A stretch of DNA of 64,000 bases from Achromobacter sp. B7 (GTDB taxonomy: Bacteria > Pseudomonadota > Gammaproteobacteria > Burkholderiales > Burkholderiaceae_B): assembly GCF_003600685.1 (NCBI RefSeq), contig NZ_CP032084.1, forward strand, positions 2,232,001-2,296,000, given 5' to 3'. A program made the position numbers and the translations under genes. Below the pieces are notes generated by a model, which had not been told where the DNA came from, ran no database searches, and saw only the letters and a program-made list of their open reading frames with translations. Below are positions 16,528 to 25,194 of this stretch, piece after piece (the first letter of the stretch is position 1; every line of letters begins with the position of its first letter).

Positions 16528-17934
16528 ATGCACGCTACGACTCATTCTTCTACGTCGCCCGCGGCCGAACCGGTGGCGGCGTCGCCCTGGCCGGTGTTCT
16601 GGGTGGCCAGCATTGCGGTGTTTCTGGTGTCGCTGGACGGCACGATGTTGTACGCGGCGTTCGGCGCGTTGCGGGCGGGCTTTCCCGAGGCGTCCGCCGC
16701 GGATATGTCGTGGGTGCTGAACGCCTACACGGTGGTGTACGCCGCGATGTTGATTCCGTCGGGCGGGTTGGCGGACACGCATGGGCGCAAGCGCATGTTC
16801 ATGATGGGGGTGGTGTTGTTCCTGGCCGCGTCGGCGGCGTGTGGCTTGGCGGGCAGCGTGGGCTGGCTGATTGCCGCGCGCGTGTTGCAGGCGATAGGCG
16901 CGGCGTTGTTGACGCCGGCGTCGCTGTCGATTGTGCTGGCGGCGTTTCCGGTGTCCAAGCGCGCGGTGGCGGTCAGCCTGTGGGGCGCGGTGGGTGGTCT
17001 GGCGGCGGCGGTCGGCCCCAGCCTGGGGGCGTTCGTGGTGGACGCGGCGGGTTGGCCGTGGGCGTTTTATATCAACTTGCCGTTGGGCGCGCTGTCGCTG
17101 TGGTTTGGGGCGGGGCTGCTGCGTGAATCGGTCAAGCCGGACGCGCGCCGCCGGGTGGATGGCGTGGGCATGACGTTGTTGATGTTGGCGGTGGGTGCGC
17201 TGGCGTTGGCGACGGTGCAGTCGGAATCGCCTTCATGGAGCCGGCTGGAATTGGGGGTGGTGGCGGCGGTGGGCGTGGTGTCGTTGGGCGCGTTCGTGGC
17301 GTGGGCGCGGGCGACGCCGCATCCGCTGGTGGACCTGTCGCTGTTTTCGCATCGCACGTATCGCTACGTGAACCTGGCGACGTTGAGCTTCGGCATCGCG
17401 TTCGCGATGATGTTCTTTGCGTTCTTTTTCTACATGACCGGGGTGTGGCAGTACAGCCTGCCGCGTGCCGGGTTGGCGGTAACGCCGGGGCCTTTGCTGG
17501 TGGTGCCCACGGCCATCCTGACGGGGCGGCTGGCCGCGCGTCTGGGCCATCGGCCGTTCCTGGTGACGGGGGCGCTGATCTACGCGGCGAGCGGCCTGTG
17601 GTTCTTGCTGGTGCCGGGCGAGCAGCCGGCTTATCTGACGCAATGGTTGCCGGGCCTGTTGCTTAGCGGCATCGGCGTGGGCATGGTGCTGCCGTCCTTG
17701 TCGGCGGCGGCGGTCAGCCGTTTACCGGCGCAGCACTACGCGGTGGGCAGCGCCGTGAACCAGGCCACGCGGCAGATCGGCGGCGTGATGGGGGTGGCGA
17801 TCACGGTGCTGTTGCTGGGGCACGGCGCGGTGAACCATGCGGCGTTTTCGCCGCTGTATGTGGGGCATGTGGCGCTGGCCTTGGTGACGGCGTTGCTGTG
17901 TTTGGCAGTCGATACGCGGCCGGGCAAGGGCTGA
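16528..17934 (+). CDS. MFS drug exporter, DHA2 (EmrB/QacA) family
   Basis: The ATG at 16528 gives 468 residues with about 14 hydrophobic segments. MFS motif A is in the first cytoplasmic loop (GGLADTHGRKRM), and the motif C-like segment GAVGGLAAAVGPSLGAFVVDAAGWPWAFYIN is typical of drug/proton antiporters. It is probably co-transcribed with the preceding SDR and under the same TetR repressor. Upstream in-frame codons from 16291 lie inside the SDR gene. It is convergent with the next minus-strand gene, with only 20 bases between stops. Confidence 0.92.
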   Translation: MHATTHSSTSPAAEPVAASPWPVFWVASIAVFLVSLDGTMLYAAFGALRAGFPEASAADMSWVLNAYTVVYAAMLIPSGGLADTHGRKRMFMMGVVLFLAASAACGLAGSVGWLIAARVLQAIGAALLTPASLSIVLAAFPVSKRAVAVSLWGAVGGLAAAVGPSLGAFVVDAAGWPWAFYINLPLGALSLWFGAGLLRESVKPDARRRVDGVGMTLLMLAVGALALATVQSESPSWSRLELGVVAAVGVVSLGAFVAWARATPHPLVDLSLFSHRTYRYVNLATLSFGIAFAMMFFAFFFYMTGVWQYSLPRAGLAVTPGPLLVVPTAILTGRLAARLGHRPFLVTGALIYAASGLWFLLVPGEQPAYLTQWLPGLLLSGIGVGMVLPSLSAAAVSRLPAQHYAVGSAVNQATRQIGGVMGVAITVLLLGHGAVNHAAFSPLYVGHVALALVTALLCLAVDTRPGKG

Positions 17935-17954
17935 TTGCCCGGGCGGGCCGATCC

Positions 17955-19226
17955 TCAGCTTGCGCAGGCGTCGGGGGCCGGGTTGGCCGGGTCGCTGCAT
18001 GCCTTCCATTTTTCCGGCGGCATGGCGGGCAGCAGCATGACGCGGCTTGCCGGGTCCCGGTAGAAGTACACGCGCCATGGGTGTTCCCCCATCGCTTGCC
18101 ATACCGCTTGCTGTTGAGCCGGCGTCAGGATCGCGCCACCGGGCGTGCTTTGCGCGCCTTCGGCCAGCACGATCTGCGCGTCGGGGTCCCAGGACAGCAT
18201 GTCGTCGTCCAGCGGCACGTCGTCCTTGATGCGGACAACGAGCCACGGGTTGTCCGGCACGTCGACGGGCAGCGCCGCCAGCGCATCGCGATGCACGGGG
18301 AACAATCGATCAGACGGTTTGCCGGGCGGCGCGGCATAGGCGGCCAGCGTATCGCCGCCCGGCGCGAAGTCGCCAAGGGTCTGAAGAACGTAACGCGGCC
18401 CGGGCTTGCCCTGCGCATCCACGGTCTGAACGGCCACGGGCTGCCCCGGTGACGCCAGATCGATCACGCGCAGCAAGCCGCCGGACGCATCGCGCACATA
18501 GTGACGGCTGGCCCCGGCGGCGGTGCCGGTCGTGGCGCTGGCAGTGCTGCCGGCACTGCCGAGGCTACAACCGTCGTCGATGAACGCCGTCAGCCGGCCT
18601 TGGGCGTCGCGCTGCACGCACGCGCGACGCGTTGGCTGGTAGGGTTGATCGCCGGATGCGCCGGCCTCGCCGTATTCCGTATACGCCGTCAATGCGCCGG
18701 TGGTGTCGTACGCCAGCGTAAAGCCGCCGTCCAGCACGGCCTTGCCGCGTATTGGCCGATAGCGCTCTATGCGGCAAAGGCGCCCGTCGGCGTCGAAGTA
18801 CAGCCGCGTGGGCGCGGAGCCCGCCACCTTGTTGCCGGCGCGGTACGCGGACCAGTCGACCTTGTCCGCCCAGGTGTGCGGCATCAGGTCGCCGCTGTCG
18901 TCTATCCAGGCCAGCCTGCCGTTGGTCGGCACCCGTTCTCCGCGCTTGCCGAGCAGCACGCGCTCATCGTCCAGCGCCAGGGTGACCGGCACGGCGGGCA
19001 GGGTGGACGGCACCGAGAAGTCGGTCTCGGTCGGGCCGCAGGCGGCGTGGGCCGGGGCGGCGAAGAACATCGGCGCGGCCGCGCACAACAGCATCAACAA
19101 ACGCGGGATGGGCCGCACGTGCGCGGTGCACGAAATAGGCGGGCTGCGCGAAATATGCGGGGGGTGCGAAGTACGCGGGGTGTGCAAACTGTGCGGCATA
19201 GGCAGGCTACTGGGCGGCTTATGCAT
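17955..19226 (-). CDS. Secreted or periplasmic protein of unknown function with YD-like repeats
   Basis: I do not recognise a named family. The start at 19226 (ATG overlapping the upstream stop as ATGCATAA) gives 423 residues, but about 45 residues encoded by 18-base repeats precede a good signal peptide ending FFAAPAHA. An internal ATG nearer that signal may be the true start. The mature part contains recurring elements such as YFDADGRLCRI, YDTTGALTAY, QRDAQGRLTAF and VRDASGGLLRV, resembling short YD/RHS-type repeats. A C-terminal Cys-rich end (CSDPANPAPDACAS) may form a disulfide. It is translationally coupled to the preceding secreted-type protein; both may work in the envelope. Confidence 0.65.
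   Translation of the reverse strand: MHKPPSSLPMPHSLHTPRTSHPPHISRSPPISCTAHVRPIPRLLMLLCAAAPMFFAAPAHAACGPTETDFSVPSTLPAVPVTLALDDERVLLGKRGERVPTNGRLAWIDDSGDLMPHTWADKVDWSAYRAGNKVAGSAPTRLYFDADGRLCRIERYRPIRGKAVLDGGFTLAYDTTGALTAYTEYGEAGASGDQPYQPTRRACVQRDAQGRLTAFIDDGCSLGSAGSTASATTGTAAGASRHYVRDASGGLLRVIDLASPGQPVAVQTVDAQGKPGPRYVLQTLGDFAPGGDTLAAYAAPPGKPSDRLFPVHRDALAALPVDVPDNPWLVVRIKDDVPLDDDMLSWDPDAQIVLAEGAQSTPGGAILTPAQQQAVWQAMGEHPWRVYFYRDPASRVMLLPAMPPEKWKACSDPANPAPDACAS
19126..19197. repeat. Four degenerate 18-base tandem repeats within a coding region
   Basis: Units at 19126-19143, 19144-19161, 19162-19179 and 19180-19197 share a pattern close to STGCGCGAAATATGCGGG. On the minus strand they encode degenerate hexapeptides rich in His, Pro, Ile and Ser near the N-terminus of the gene at 17955-19226. 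Confidence 0.6.
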
Positions 19227-19872
19227 ATTGCAGCGAGTCCATGAACTTCACCAGATCCCAGAATTCCTTCGACACCCCGCCCAGGCGCAGCCCGCCCTGG
19301 CTATCTTCGAACAACAGGAACGGGTAAGCATTACGCGCATACACGCCGTTGTCCGGCAGCCGGTAGGGCGTGAAGATTTCCGGGTTATTGAAATACCGCT
19401 CCAGCCTTCCGCCGCCGTCCACGTGCATGTAGCGCACGCGCAAGGTCTGCAATTTGTACGTGTCGTGCGTGTCGGGGTACACGCCGCCATCGCCGGCCAC
19501 CACCGATTGGGCCAACGCGCCCATGAAGACCCGCTGGACCCCCACGAAGCGAATTTCACCGTGCGTGCTGCCGCCCGGCGCCTTCGCCAATGACTTGACC
19601 AGCTGCGTCGCGCGCGAGCCTGGCACCAGCGTCTTGGCAAACATCTTGTCGATGTCGGCGTTGCTCGGGTCTGGCGACTGCCGCAAGGTTTGCAGGTCTT
19701 GCCGGAAGTCGGTCAGCCATTGCTGGTAGCGCTGGTTCTCAAGCTGGCGGTCAAACGACTCGGCCCGGACCACGCCCGCAACCAGCGCGAACCATGCGAC
19801 CAAGGCGAACATGCCGATGCGCCAAAGCCAGGGGCGGGGGGCGGAAAGGGGGAAGGGGGGACGGGTGCGCAT
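19219..19872 (-). CDS. Membrane-anchored or secreted protein of unknown function
   Basis: The ATG at 19872 gives 217 residues starting MRTRPPFPLSAPRPWLWRIG, then a hydrophobic signal (MFALVAWFALVAGVVRAESF). No catalytic motif is recognised. The mature part has a helical stretch rich in Gln and Arg (residues about 40-70) and a strand-rich C-terminus ending WDLVKFMDSLQYA. Its stop codon overlaps the start of the next minus-strand gene by eight bases, so the two are probably translated together. Longer upstream starts would run into the autotransporter remnant and are not supported. Confidence 0.68.
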   Translation of the reverse strand: MRTRPPFPLSAPRPWLWRIGMFALVAWFALVAGVVRAESFDRQLENQRYQQWLTDFRQDLQTLRQSPDPSNADIDKMFAKTLVPGSRATQLVKSLAKAPGGSTHGEIRFVGVQRVFMGALAQSVVAGDGGVYPDTHDTYKLQTLRVRYMHVDGGGRLERYFNNPEIFTPYRLPDNGVYARNAYPFLLFEDSQGGLRLGGVSKEFWDLVKFMDSLQYA

Positions 19873-19978
19873 AGGAAAGCGATGATACCGCCGAGTTCGG
19901 CGGGGACGGCGGTTTCTTGGCGACAGGTCTGGCAGGCGACCTTCGATAAAAACCTGGCCGCGATCCCTAAATTTTTGC

Positions 19979-21184
19979 GCGCACCTGCCAACCCCACCCA
20001 CCGAGCCGGCTGCGCCCACCCCGCCCAGCCGTCCGATTGCCTTTGCCGACGCCGCGCGCACCGGCAACCAGCGCGCCGTCGCCAACGCGCTGGACAGCCT
20101 GCCAGCCGGCAATGCGCTGCACGAGTACATCCTGACCTTGCCCGACGGCGCTCCGCCCGCCGCGTTCAACAGCCTGTCCGGCGAAGCGCACGCCAGCGTC
20201 GCGTCCAGCCTGATGGGTTCGGCCGGCACGACGCGCACGCTGCCGCTGTCGCACCTGCGCGCAAACCTGAACGCCGGCATGCGCCCGGGGTCTCCCACGG
20301 CGCAGGCGGGCGGCACGCTGTCCGCCTCTGCCTTGCCGTCGTCAAACGCGCAGCCCGCCTGGGCCGAGCTGGTTGGCAATTGGCAAACGCAGAACGCCAC
20401 GGACAACACGGCGCAAGTGCGTCAGCACACCGGCGGGTTGTTTGTGGGCGCCGACCATGCCGTGGGTAGCGGATGGCGGCTGGGTGCGGCCCTGGGCTAC
20501 ACGGACAGCAAGATCCGCGTCGACGACCGCGCCTCGAAGGCGGACGTGTCCGGCTACAGCGCCGCTGTCTATGGCGGCAAATCGTTTGACGCCGGCTCGG
20601 GCAAGCTGAACCTGCTGGTCGGCACGTCCTACACCTGGCACGACGTCGCCAGCGAGCGCTACGCCTCGGTAGCCGGCGCCTCGCAAAAGCTGACCGCCGA
20701 CTACGGCGCCAGCACGACGCAGCTTTTTACCGAGCTGGGCTATGCGCTGCCTTTGTCCGACCGCACCACCCTGGAACCCTTCGCGGGCGTGGCCTGGAGC
20801 GACTTGCGCAGCCGCAGCTTCAGCGAGTCGGGCGGCTCGGCGGCGCTTAGCGGCCAAAGCAGCAGCCACAAGCAGACCAGCAGCACGCTGGGCGTGCGCA
20901 CGCAAACGAACGTCTCGTTGGCGGGTGCCGAAGCGCGCTTGCAAGCCACGCTGGGCTGGCGCCATGCCTTGGGCGATGTACTGCCGCGGTCCACCATGGC
21001 GTTCGATGGCGGGCAAGCGTTCACGGTGTCGGGCGCGCCCATCGCCCGCAACGCCGCCATCGCCGAACTGGGCGGGGAAGTGGCCGTGTCGCGTAATGCG
21101 ACGCTGGGCTTGAACTACAGCGGCCAGTACGGCGGCGGCAACTGGGAACATGCAGGGTCGTTGAACGTGCGCTGGCGGTATTGA
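19979..21184 (+). pseudogene. Autotransporter C-terminal fragment (passenger lost)
   Basis: Codons from 19979 read continuously as an autotransporter linker and barrel: a Pro/Thr-rich stretch, AFADAARTGNQRAVANALDSLPAGNALHEYILTL, then AFNSLSGEAHASVASSLM and a complete roughly 270-residue beta-barrel ending in the outer-membrane signature RWRY. There is no ATG or GTG at the 5' end of this homologous stretch; the first possible start is a TTG at 20138, well inside it. Signal peptide and passenger are absent, and the boundary abuts the promoter region of a divergent gene. A decayed autotransporter left by a deletion is the best reading. Expression as a barrel-only protein cannot be excluded. Confidence 0.75.
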
Positions 21185-21277
21185 GGCGGTATTGAGCCGG
21201 GACCGAGGCGGGCTCGAGGCGGGGTCGCTCGAACCCGACCTCGGTGTTTTCCCGATAGAACAACCCATCCGGCTATT

Positions 21278-21295
21278 TGTTCCATTGACGGTACA
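21278..21295. promoter_or_regulatory. Candidate GntR operator
   Basis: An imperfect inverted repeat TGTTCC-N6-GGTACA (one mismatch) covers the predicted -35 element of the GntR gene, which would allow autorepression. The link to this regulator is inferred from position. Confidence 0.35.
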
Positions 21296-21313
21296 TTAGG
21301 ACACCCCTAGAGT
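21285..21313 (+). promoter_or_regulatory. Sigma-70-type promoter of the GntR gene, possibly leaderless
   Basis: A -35 TTGACG and -10 TAGAGT are separated by 17 bases. The predicted transcription start falls at about 21320, on or next to the ATG at 21321. No clear ribosome-binding site precedes that ATG. Confidence 0.5.
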
Positions 21314-21320
21314 TTCCGGC

Positions 21321-22118
21321 ATGGGAACCACACTGCCTCTGCCGAAGTACCACCAGATCTACCTTGTGTTGCGCGAGCAATTGCAAGAAGGTCGTTTCGA
21401 TCAGGACGGGCTGCCGGGCGAGCACGCGCTGGCGGCGCAGTTCGACGTGGCCCGCATCACCATCCGCAAGGCGATGGAGATGCTGGTGTCCGACGGGCTG
21501 GTGTCTCGCCGCCCCGGGTTGGGCACCTGGCCGTTGCGCGCGTCCCCCGCCGCGCAGGCCGTGCCCGCCGCCAATGCGTCGCAAAAGGCGCACCTGACCG
21601 GGCTGCTTGAGAACATCGTCAACATGGGCCTGCGCACCTCGGTGCAGGTGCTGGACAGCACGCTCGTGTCCGCGCCGCCAACGGTGGCCGAGTCGTTGCG
21701 CATTCCCGCGGGTGCGCCCGTTCACAAAAGCCTGCGCGTGCGCAGCACCGAGGCCGGGCCGCTGTCCCACATCACCACCTACGTGCCGCAAGCGGTGGCC
21801 GACTTCACGCGGCAAGACCTGGAACGCGAGCCCTTGCTGATGCTGCTGGAAGCGGCCGGCGTGGAATTTGGCGGCGCCACGCAGACCATCTCGGCGCGTC
21901 TGGCCGATGCGCAGGTGGCGCGCCATCTGGATGTGTCGGTGGGTTCGGCGCTGCTGGCCGTGACGCGAGTCGTGCGCGACGTGAATGATCGCCCCGTCCA
22001 GCTGTTGCAGGGCCTGTACCGGCCCGACCGATACCAATACCAATTGCAGCTGTCGCGCGTCGGCAGCATCGACGCCAAGGTCTGGGTCAGCGAAGAGCTG
22101 TCGGCCCAATTTCATTGA
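21321..22118 (+). CDS. GntR-family regulator with UTRA ligand domain
   Basis: The 265-residue protein has an N-terminal GntR winged helix (residues about 8-72: PKYHQIYLVLREQLQEGRFDQDGLPGEHALAAQFDVARITIRKAMEMLVSDGLV) and a UTRA domain (residues about 95-255) of the HutC subfamily, which usually binds a small metabolite. It is first in a long co-directional block of import and catabolic genes, 18 bases before the binding-protein gene, and most likely controls that block in response to the substrate or an intermediate. Confidence 0.9.
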   Translation: MGTTLPLPKYHQIYLVLREQLQEGRFDQDGLPGEHALAAQFDVARITIRKAMEMLVSDGLVSRRPGLGTWPLRASPAAQAVPAANASQKAHLTGLLENIVNMGLRTSVQVLDSTLVSAPPTVAESLRIPAGAPVHKSLRVRSTEAGPLSHITTYVPQAVADFTRQDLEREPLLMLLEAAGVEFGGATQTISARLADAQVARHLDVSVGSALLAVTRVVRDVNDRPVQLLQGLYRPDRYQYQLQLSRVGSIDAKVWVSEELSAQFH

Positions 22119-22136
22119 ACCCTTCGGAGATCACCC

Positions 22137-23342
22137 ATGAATTCGCGCCGCACCTTCCTCTATCGTTCCGCCGCCGCCACGGCGCTGTTGTCCGCGCCCT
22201 GGGTGGCGCGCGCGCAAGGCGCCGCGCCGGTCAAGATCGGCGTGCTGCATCCGGTGACGGGCGCCTTGGCGTATTCGGGCCAGCAATGCCGCTTGGGCGC
22301 GCTGCTGGCCATTGAAGACATCAACAAGGCCGGCGGCATCAAGTCCCTGGGTGGCGCGCCGCTGTCCGCCGTGCTGGGCGATGCGCAGTCGCGCCCCGAG
22401 GCCGGTTCCGCCGAGGTGGAAAAGATGAATGAGGCGGGCGTGTCGGCCATCGTCGGCGCGTATGCGTCCGCGATCTGCCTGGCCACCACGCAGACGGCGG
22501 CCAAGTACAACCTGCCGCATGTGGTGGACGTGGGCGTGGCGGATCAGATTGTCGAGCGCGGGCTCAAGAACACCTTCCGCTTCGGGCCGGGCTACCGGGC
22601 TTGCAGCGAGCGCGCCATTACCGACCTGGTGGCGTTGAACGAGGCGGCCGGCAAGCCGGCCAAGACGGTGATGATCGTGCACGAGGATTCGCTGTTCGGC
22701 ACCGGCACGGCGGCCCTCTTGTCCAAGTCGTTGCCGCAGCACGGCTTTGACGTGAAGGAAGTGGTCAAGCACCCGAACCCCACGCGCGACTTCAACAACA
22801 TCGTGCTGCGCATGAAGTCCGTGAATCCGGACATCGTCATCCCCGCCAATTACTACAACGAATACGCGCTGTTGCTGCGCGCCATGAAGCAGCAAAAGGT
22901 GCAGCCCAAGGCGATTTATTCGGTGCTGGGGGGCGCGGCGTCCAGCTACAAGTTCTTGAAGGAATTTCCGGATATCGCCAACGGCATCATCGACTGCAAC
23001 CACTGGTTCAATCCAAAAGACCCGCGTGTCGCGCCGTTGAAGGCGCGCGTCGAGGAAAAGGGCGCGTACTTCAGCTACGAAGTGTTCATGACCTACGTGG
23101 CGGTGCAATTGCTGGCGGATGCCATCGAACGCGCGAAGTCCGCCGACCGCGCCGCGATCATCGACGCGCTGGCCGCCAGCACCTTCCACGACAACCTGAT
23201 GCCCTACGGCCCGACCAAGTTCGTCAACGGCCAGAACACGGGCGCGCAGCCGCTGCTGACGCAGGTGATCGGCGGCGACATCAAGGTGATCATCCCGGCG
23301 GAGTATCGCCAGGCCGACGCGATTTTTCCGTTAAAGGGCTGA
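22137..23342 (+). CDS. ABC importer substrate-binding protein, Liv/urea type (Peripla_BP_6)
   Basis: The 401-residue protein begins MNSRRTFLYRSAAATALLSAPWVARAQ, a signal with a twin-arginine-like start (SRRTFL) that may be Tat or Sec. The mature part VKIGVLHPVTGALAYSGQQCRLGALLAIEDINKAGG is characteristic of branched-chain amino acid, amide or urea binding proteins. CGGAG precedes the ATG. It is the recognition component of the importer encoded by the next four genes. Its ligand should reveal the substrate of the catabolic block; it cannot be read from the sequence. Confidence 0.9.
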   Translation: MNSRRTFLYRSAAATALLSAPWVARAQGAAPVKIGVLHPVTGALAYSGQQCRLGALLAIEDINKAGGIKSLGGAPLSAVLGDAQSRPEAGSAEVEKMNEAGVSAIVGAYASAICLATTQTAAKYNLPHVVDVGVADQIVERGLKNTFRFGPGYRACSERAITDLVALNEAAGKPAKTVMIVHEDSLFGTGTAALLSKSLPQHGFDVKEVVKHPNPTRDFNNIVLRMKSVNPDIVIPANYYNEYALLLRAMKQQKVQPKAIYSVLGGAASSYKFLKEFPDIANGIIDCNHWFNPKDPRVAPLKARVEEKGAYFSYEVFMTYVAVQLLADAIERAKSADRAAIIDALAASTFHDNLMPYGPTKFVNGQNTGAQPLLTQVIGGDIKVIIPAEYRQADAIFPLKG

Positions 23343-23350
23343 GCGCAAGC

Positions 23351-24223
23351 ATGCTGGACCCGGCCATCCTTTTCTCGTCGGTGCTGAACGGCCTGACGAC
23401 CGGCGCGGTGTACGCGCTGATCGCCCTGGGGCTGACCCTGATCTACGGGGTGCTGCACATCATCAATTTCGCCCACGGCGCCGCGCTGATGGTGGCGCTG
23501 TACGCCGTCTATCTGCTGAAGGACCGGCTGGGTATCGACCCGTATGCCGCGCTGCCCCTGGTGGTGGCGGGCATGTTCGGGCTGGGCTATGCGCTACAGC
23601 GCTTCGTCATCAACCGGGCCAGCCATGGCAAGGACGAGAACATCCTGCTGGTGACGCTGGGCCTGGCCATCGTGCTTGAGAACCTGGCGCTGGTGTGGTT
23701 CAAGTCCGACACGCGCAGCATCGACACCGCCTACACCCTGTCCACGCTTGAAATCGGCCCGGCCATGATCGCGCTGCCCAAGGTCATTGCGTTCTTCGGC
23801 GCGCTGGCGGTGGCGACGGTGCTGTTCTGGATCATCCGCGGCACCGACCTGGGCCGCGCCATCCGCGCGGTGGCGCGCGAAAAGCAGGGCGCCAAGCTGA
23901 TGGGCATCGACGTGGAAAAAGTCTATGCGCTGTCGTTCGGCATCGGCATGGCCTGCCTGGGCGCGGCGGCCTGTTTCCTGCTGCCGGCCTATTACGTGAA
24001 CCCGCAGGTGGGCAGCGGCTTCGTGCTGGTGGCCTTCACGATCGTGGTGTTGGGCGGCATGGGCAGCTTCGTGGGGGCGCTGGTGGGCGGGCTATTGATC
24101 GGCGTGGTGGAATCCATCGGCGGCCTCTTCCTGGGCGATTCGTTAGGCCAGATGGGCATCTTCGCGATCTTTATCGCGGTGCTGCTGTTTCGCCCGCAGG
24201 GGCTGTTCGGGGCGAGGGGCTGA
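23351..24223 (+). CDS. livH: Liv-type ABC permease (LivH family)
   Basis: The 290-residue inner-membrane protein starts eight bases after the binding-protein stop. Its N-terminus (FSSVLNGLTTGAVYALIALGLTLIYGVLHIINFAHG) is the hallmark of LivH. About eight hydrophobic segments follow, with the permease loop DLGRAIRAVAREKQGAKLMGIDVEKVYALSFGIG near residues 170-205. It pairs with the next permease. The name reflects family, not a claim that leucine is the substrate. Confidence 0.92.
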   Translation: MLDPAILFSSVLNGLTTGAVYALIALGLTLIYGVLHIINFAHGAALMVALYAVYLLKDRLGIDPYAALPLVVAGMFGLGYALQRFVINRASHGKDENILLVTLGLAIVLENLALVWFKSDTRSIDTAYTLSTLEIGPAMIALPKVIAFFGALAVATVLFWIIRGTDLGRAIRAVAREKQGAKLMGIDVEKVYALSFGIGMACLGAAACFLLPAYYVNPQVGSGFVLVAFTIVVLGGMGSFVGALVGGLLIGVVESIGGLFLGDSLGQMGIFAIFIAVLLFRPQGLFGARG

Positions 24224-24225
24224 AC

Positions 24226-25194
24226 ATGAATAGGGATCTTTGCGCCATCGCGCTGTTCGGCCTTGCGTTGGCCGCCTTGGCAACGTTTGCGCAGTCGGGC
24301 GTGCTGCTGACGTTCGTGATGATGTCGCTGTACGCCGCGCTGCTGTCGCAGGCCTGGAACATTCTGGGCGGGTATGGCGGGCAGCTGTCGTTCGGCCATG
24401 CGCTGTTCTTCGGCGTGGGCGCTTATGCGCAAGCGCTGGGGCAATTGAACTTCGGCATCAATCCGTGGCTGGCGTTGCCGGTGGCGATTGCACTGGGTGC
24501 GCTGGTCGGCCTGGCGGTGGGCGGGCTGACGTTTCGCTACGGCCTGAAGGGGTCTTACTTTGCCCTGGTGACGCTGGCGTTTGCCGAAGTGTTTCGCATC
24601 CTGGCCTTGTCCGCGTCCTTCACGGGCGGCGGGGTGGGGCTGATGGTGCCGTTGCAAGAGGGCGCGGCAAACATGCAGTTTGCGTCGCGCCGGGGCTACA
24701 TCTATCTGCTGCTGGCGTTTGTGGTGCTGGCGTTGCTGGTGACGGCGTGGCTGCGGCACTCGCGCTTTGGCGCGTACTTGCAAGCGGTGCGCGACAACGA
24801 AGACGCCGCGCGGGCCATCGGCGTGAACCCCTTGCGGGTGAAGCTGGGCGGCATTGCACTGTCGGCGGCGTTCATGAGCGCGGCGGGCGCGTTCTATGTG
24901 CAGGTGTTCCAGTACATCGACCCGGGCATCGCCTTCGGTTCCGCCGTATCGGTGGAAGCGCTGGTGGGGGCCATCGTGGGCGGCATGGGCACGTTGTGGG
25001 GGCCGGTGCTGGGCGCCGTCGCCCTGCATGGGCTGGCCGACCTGACGCGCAATCTGTTTGGTGAATTGCCCGGCATCAGCATGGTGATCTACGGCGTGGT
25101 GCTGATTTTGATCGTGATGTTCCTGCCGCGCGGCATCAGTGGCAGCGGCCAATCGTTGGGCCGGCTGTTCGGCAAGGAGCGCGCCCGTGCCTGA
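24226..25194 (+). CDS. livM: Liv-type ABC permease (LivM family)
   Basis: The 322-residue polytopic protein begins two bases after livH. Typical LivM segments are QAWNILGGYGGQLSFGHALFFGVGAYAQA near residue 45 and FGAYLQAVRDNEDAARAIGVNPLRVKLGGIALSAAFMSAAGAFY near residue 180. With LivH it forms the channel. Its last eight bases overlap the GTG start of the ATPase gene, and the AAGGAG ribosome-binding site of that gene lies inside livM. Confidence 0.92.
   Translation: MNRDLCAIALFGLALAALATFAQSGVLLTFVMMSLYAALLSQAWNILGGYGGQLSFGHALFFGVGAYAQALGQLNFGINPWLALPVAIALGALVGLAVGGLTFRYGLKGSYFALVTLAFAEVFRILALSASFTGGGVGLMVPLQEGAANMQFASRRGYIYLLLAFVVLALLVTAWLRHSRFGAYLQAVRDNEDAARAIGVNPLRVKLGGIALSAAFMSAAGAFYVQVFQYIDPGIAFGSAVSVEALVGAIVGGMGTLWGPVLGAVALHGLADLTRNLFGELPGISMVIYGVVLILIVMFLPRGISGSGQSLGRLFGKERARA

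Noticed and set aside
20138..21184. A TTG-started intact gene for the autotransporter fragment
   Set aside because: Recognisable autotransporter linker sequence continues upstream of that TTG to at least 19979, and no export signal would be present, so a truncated gene is the better explanation.
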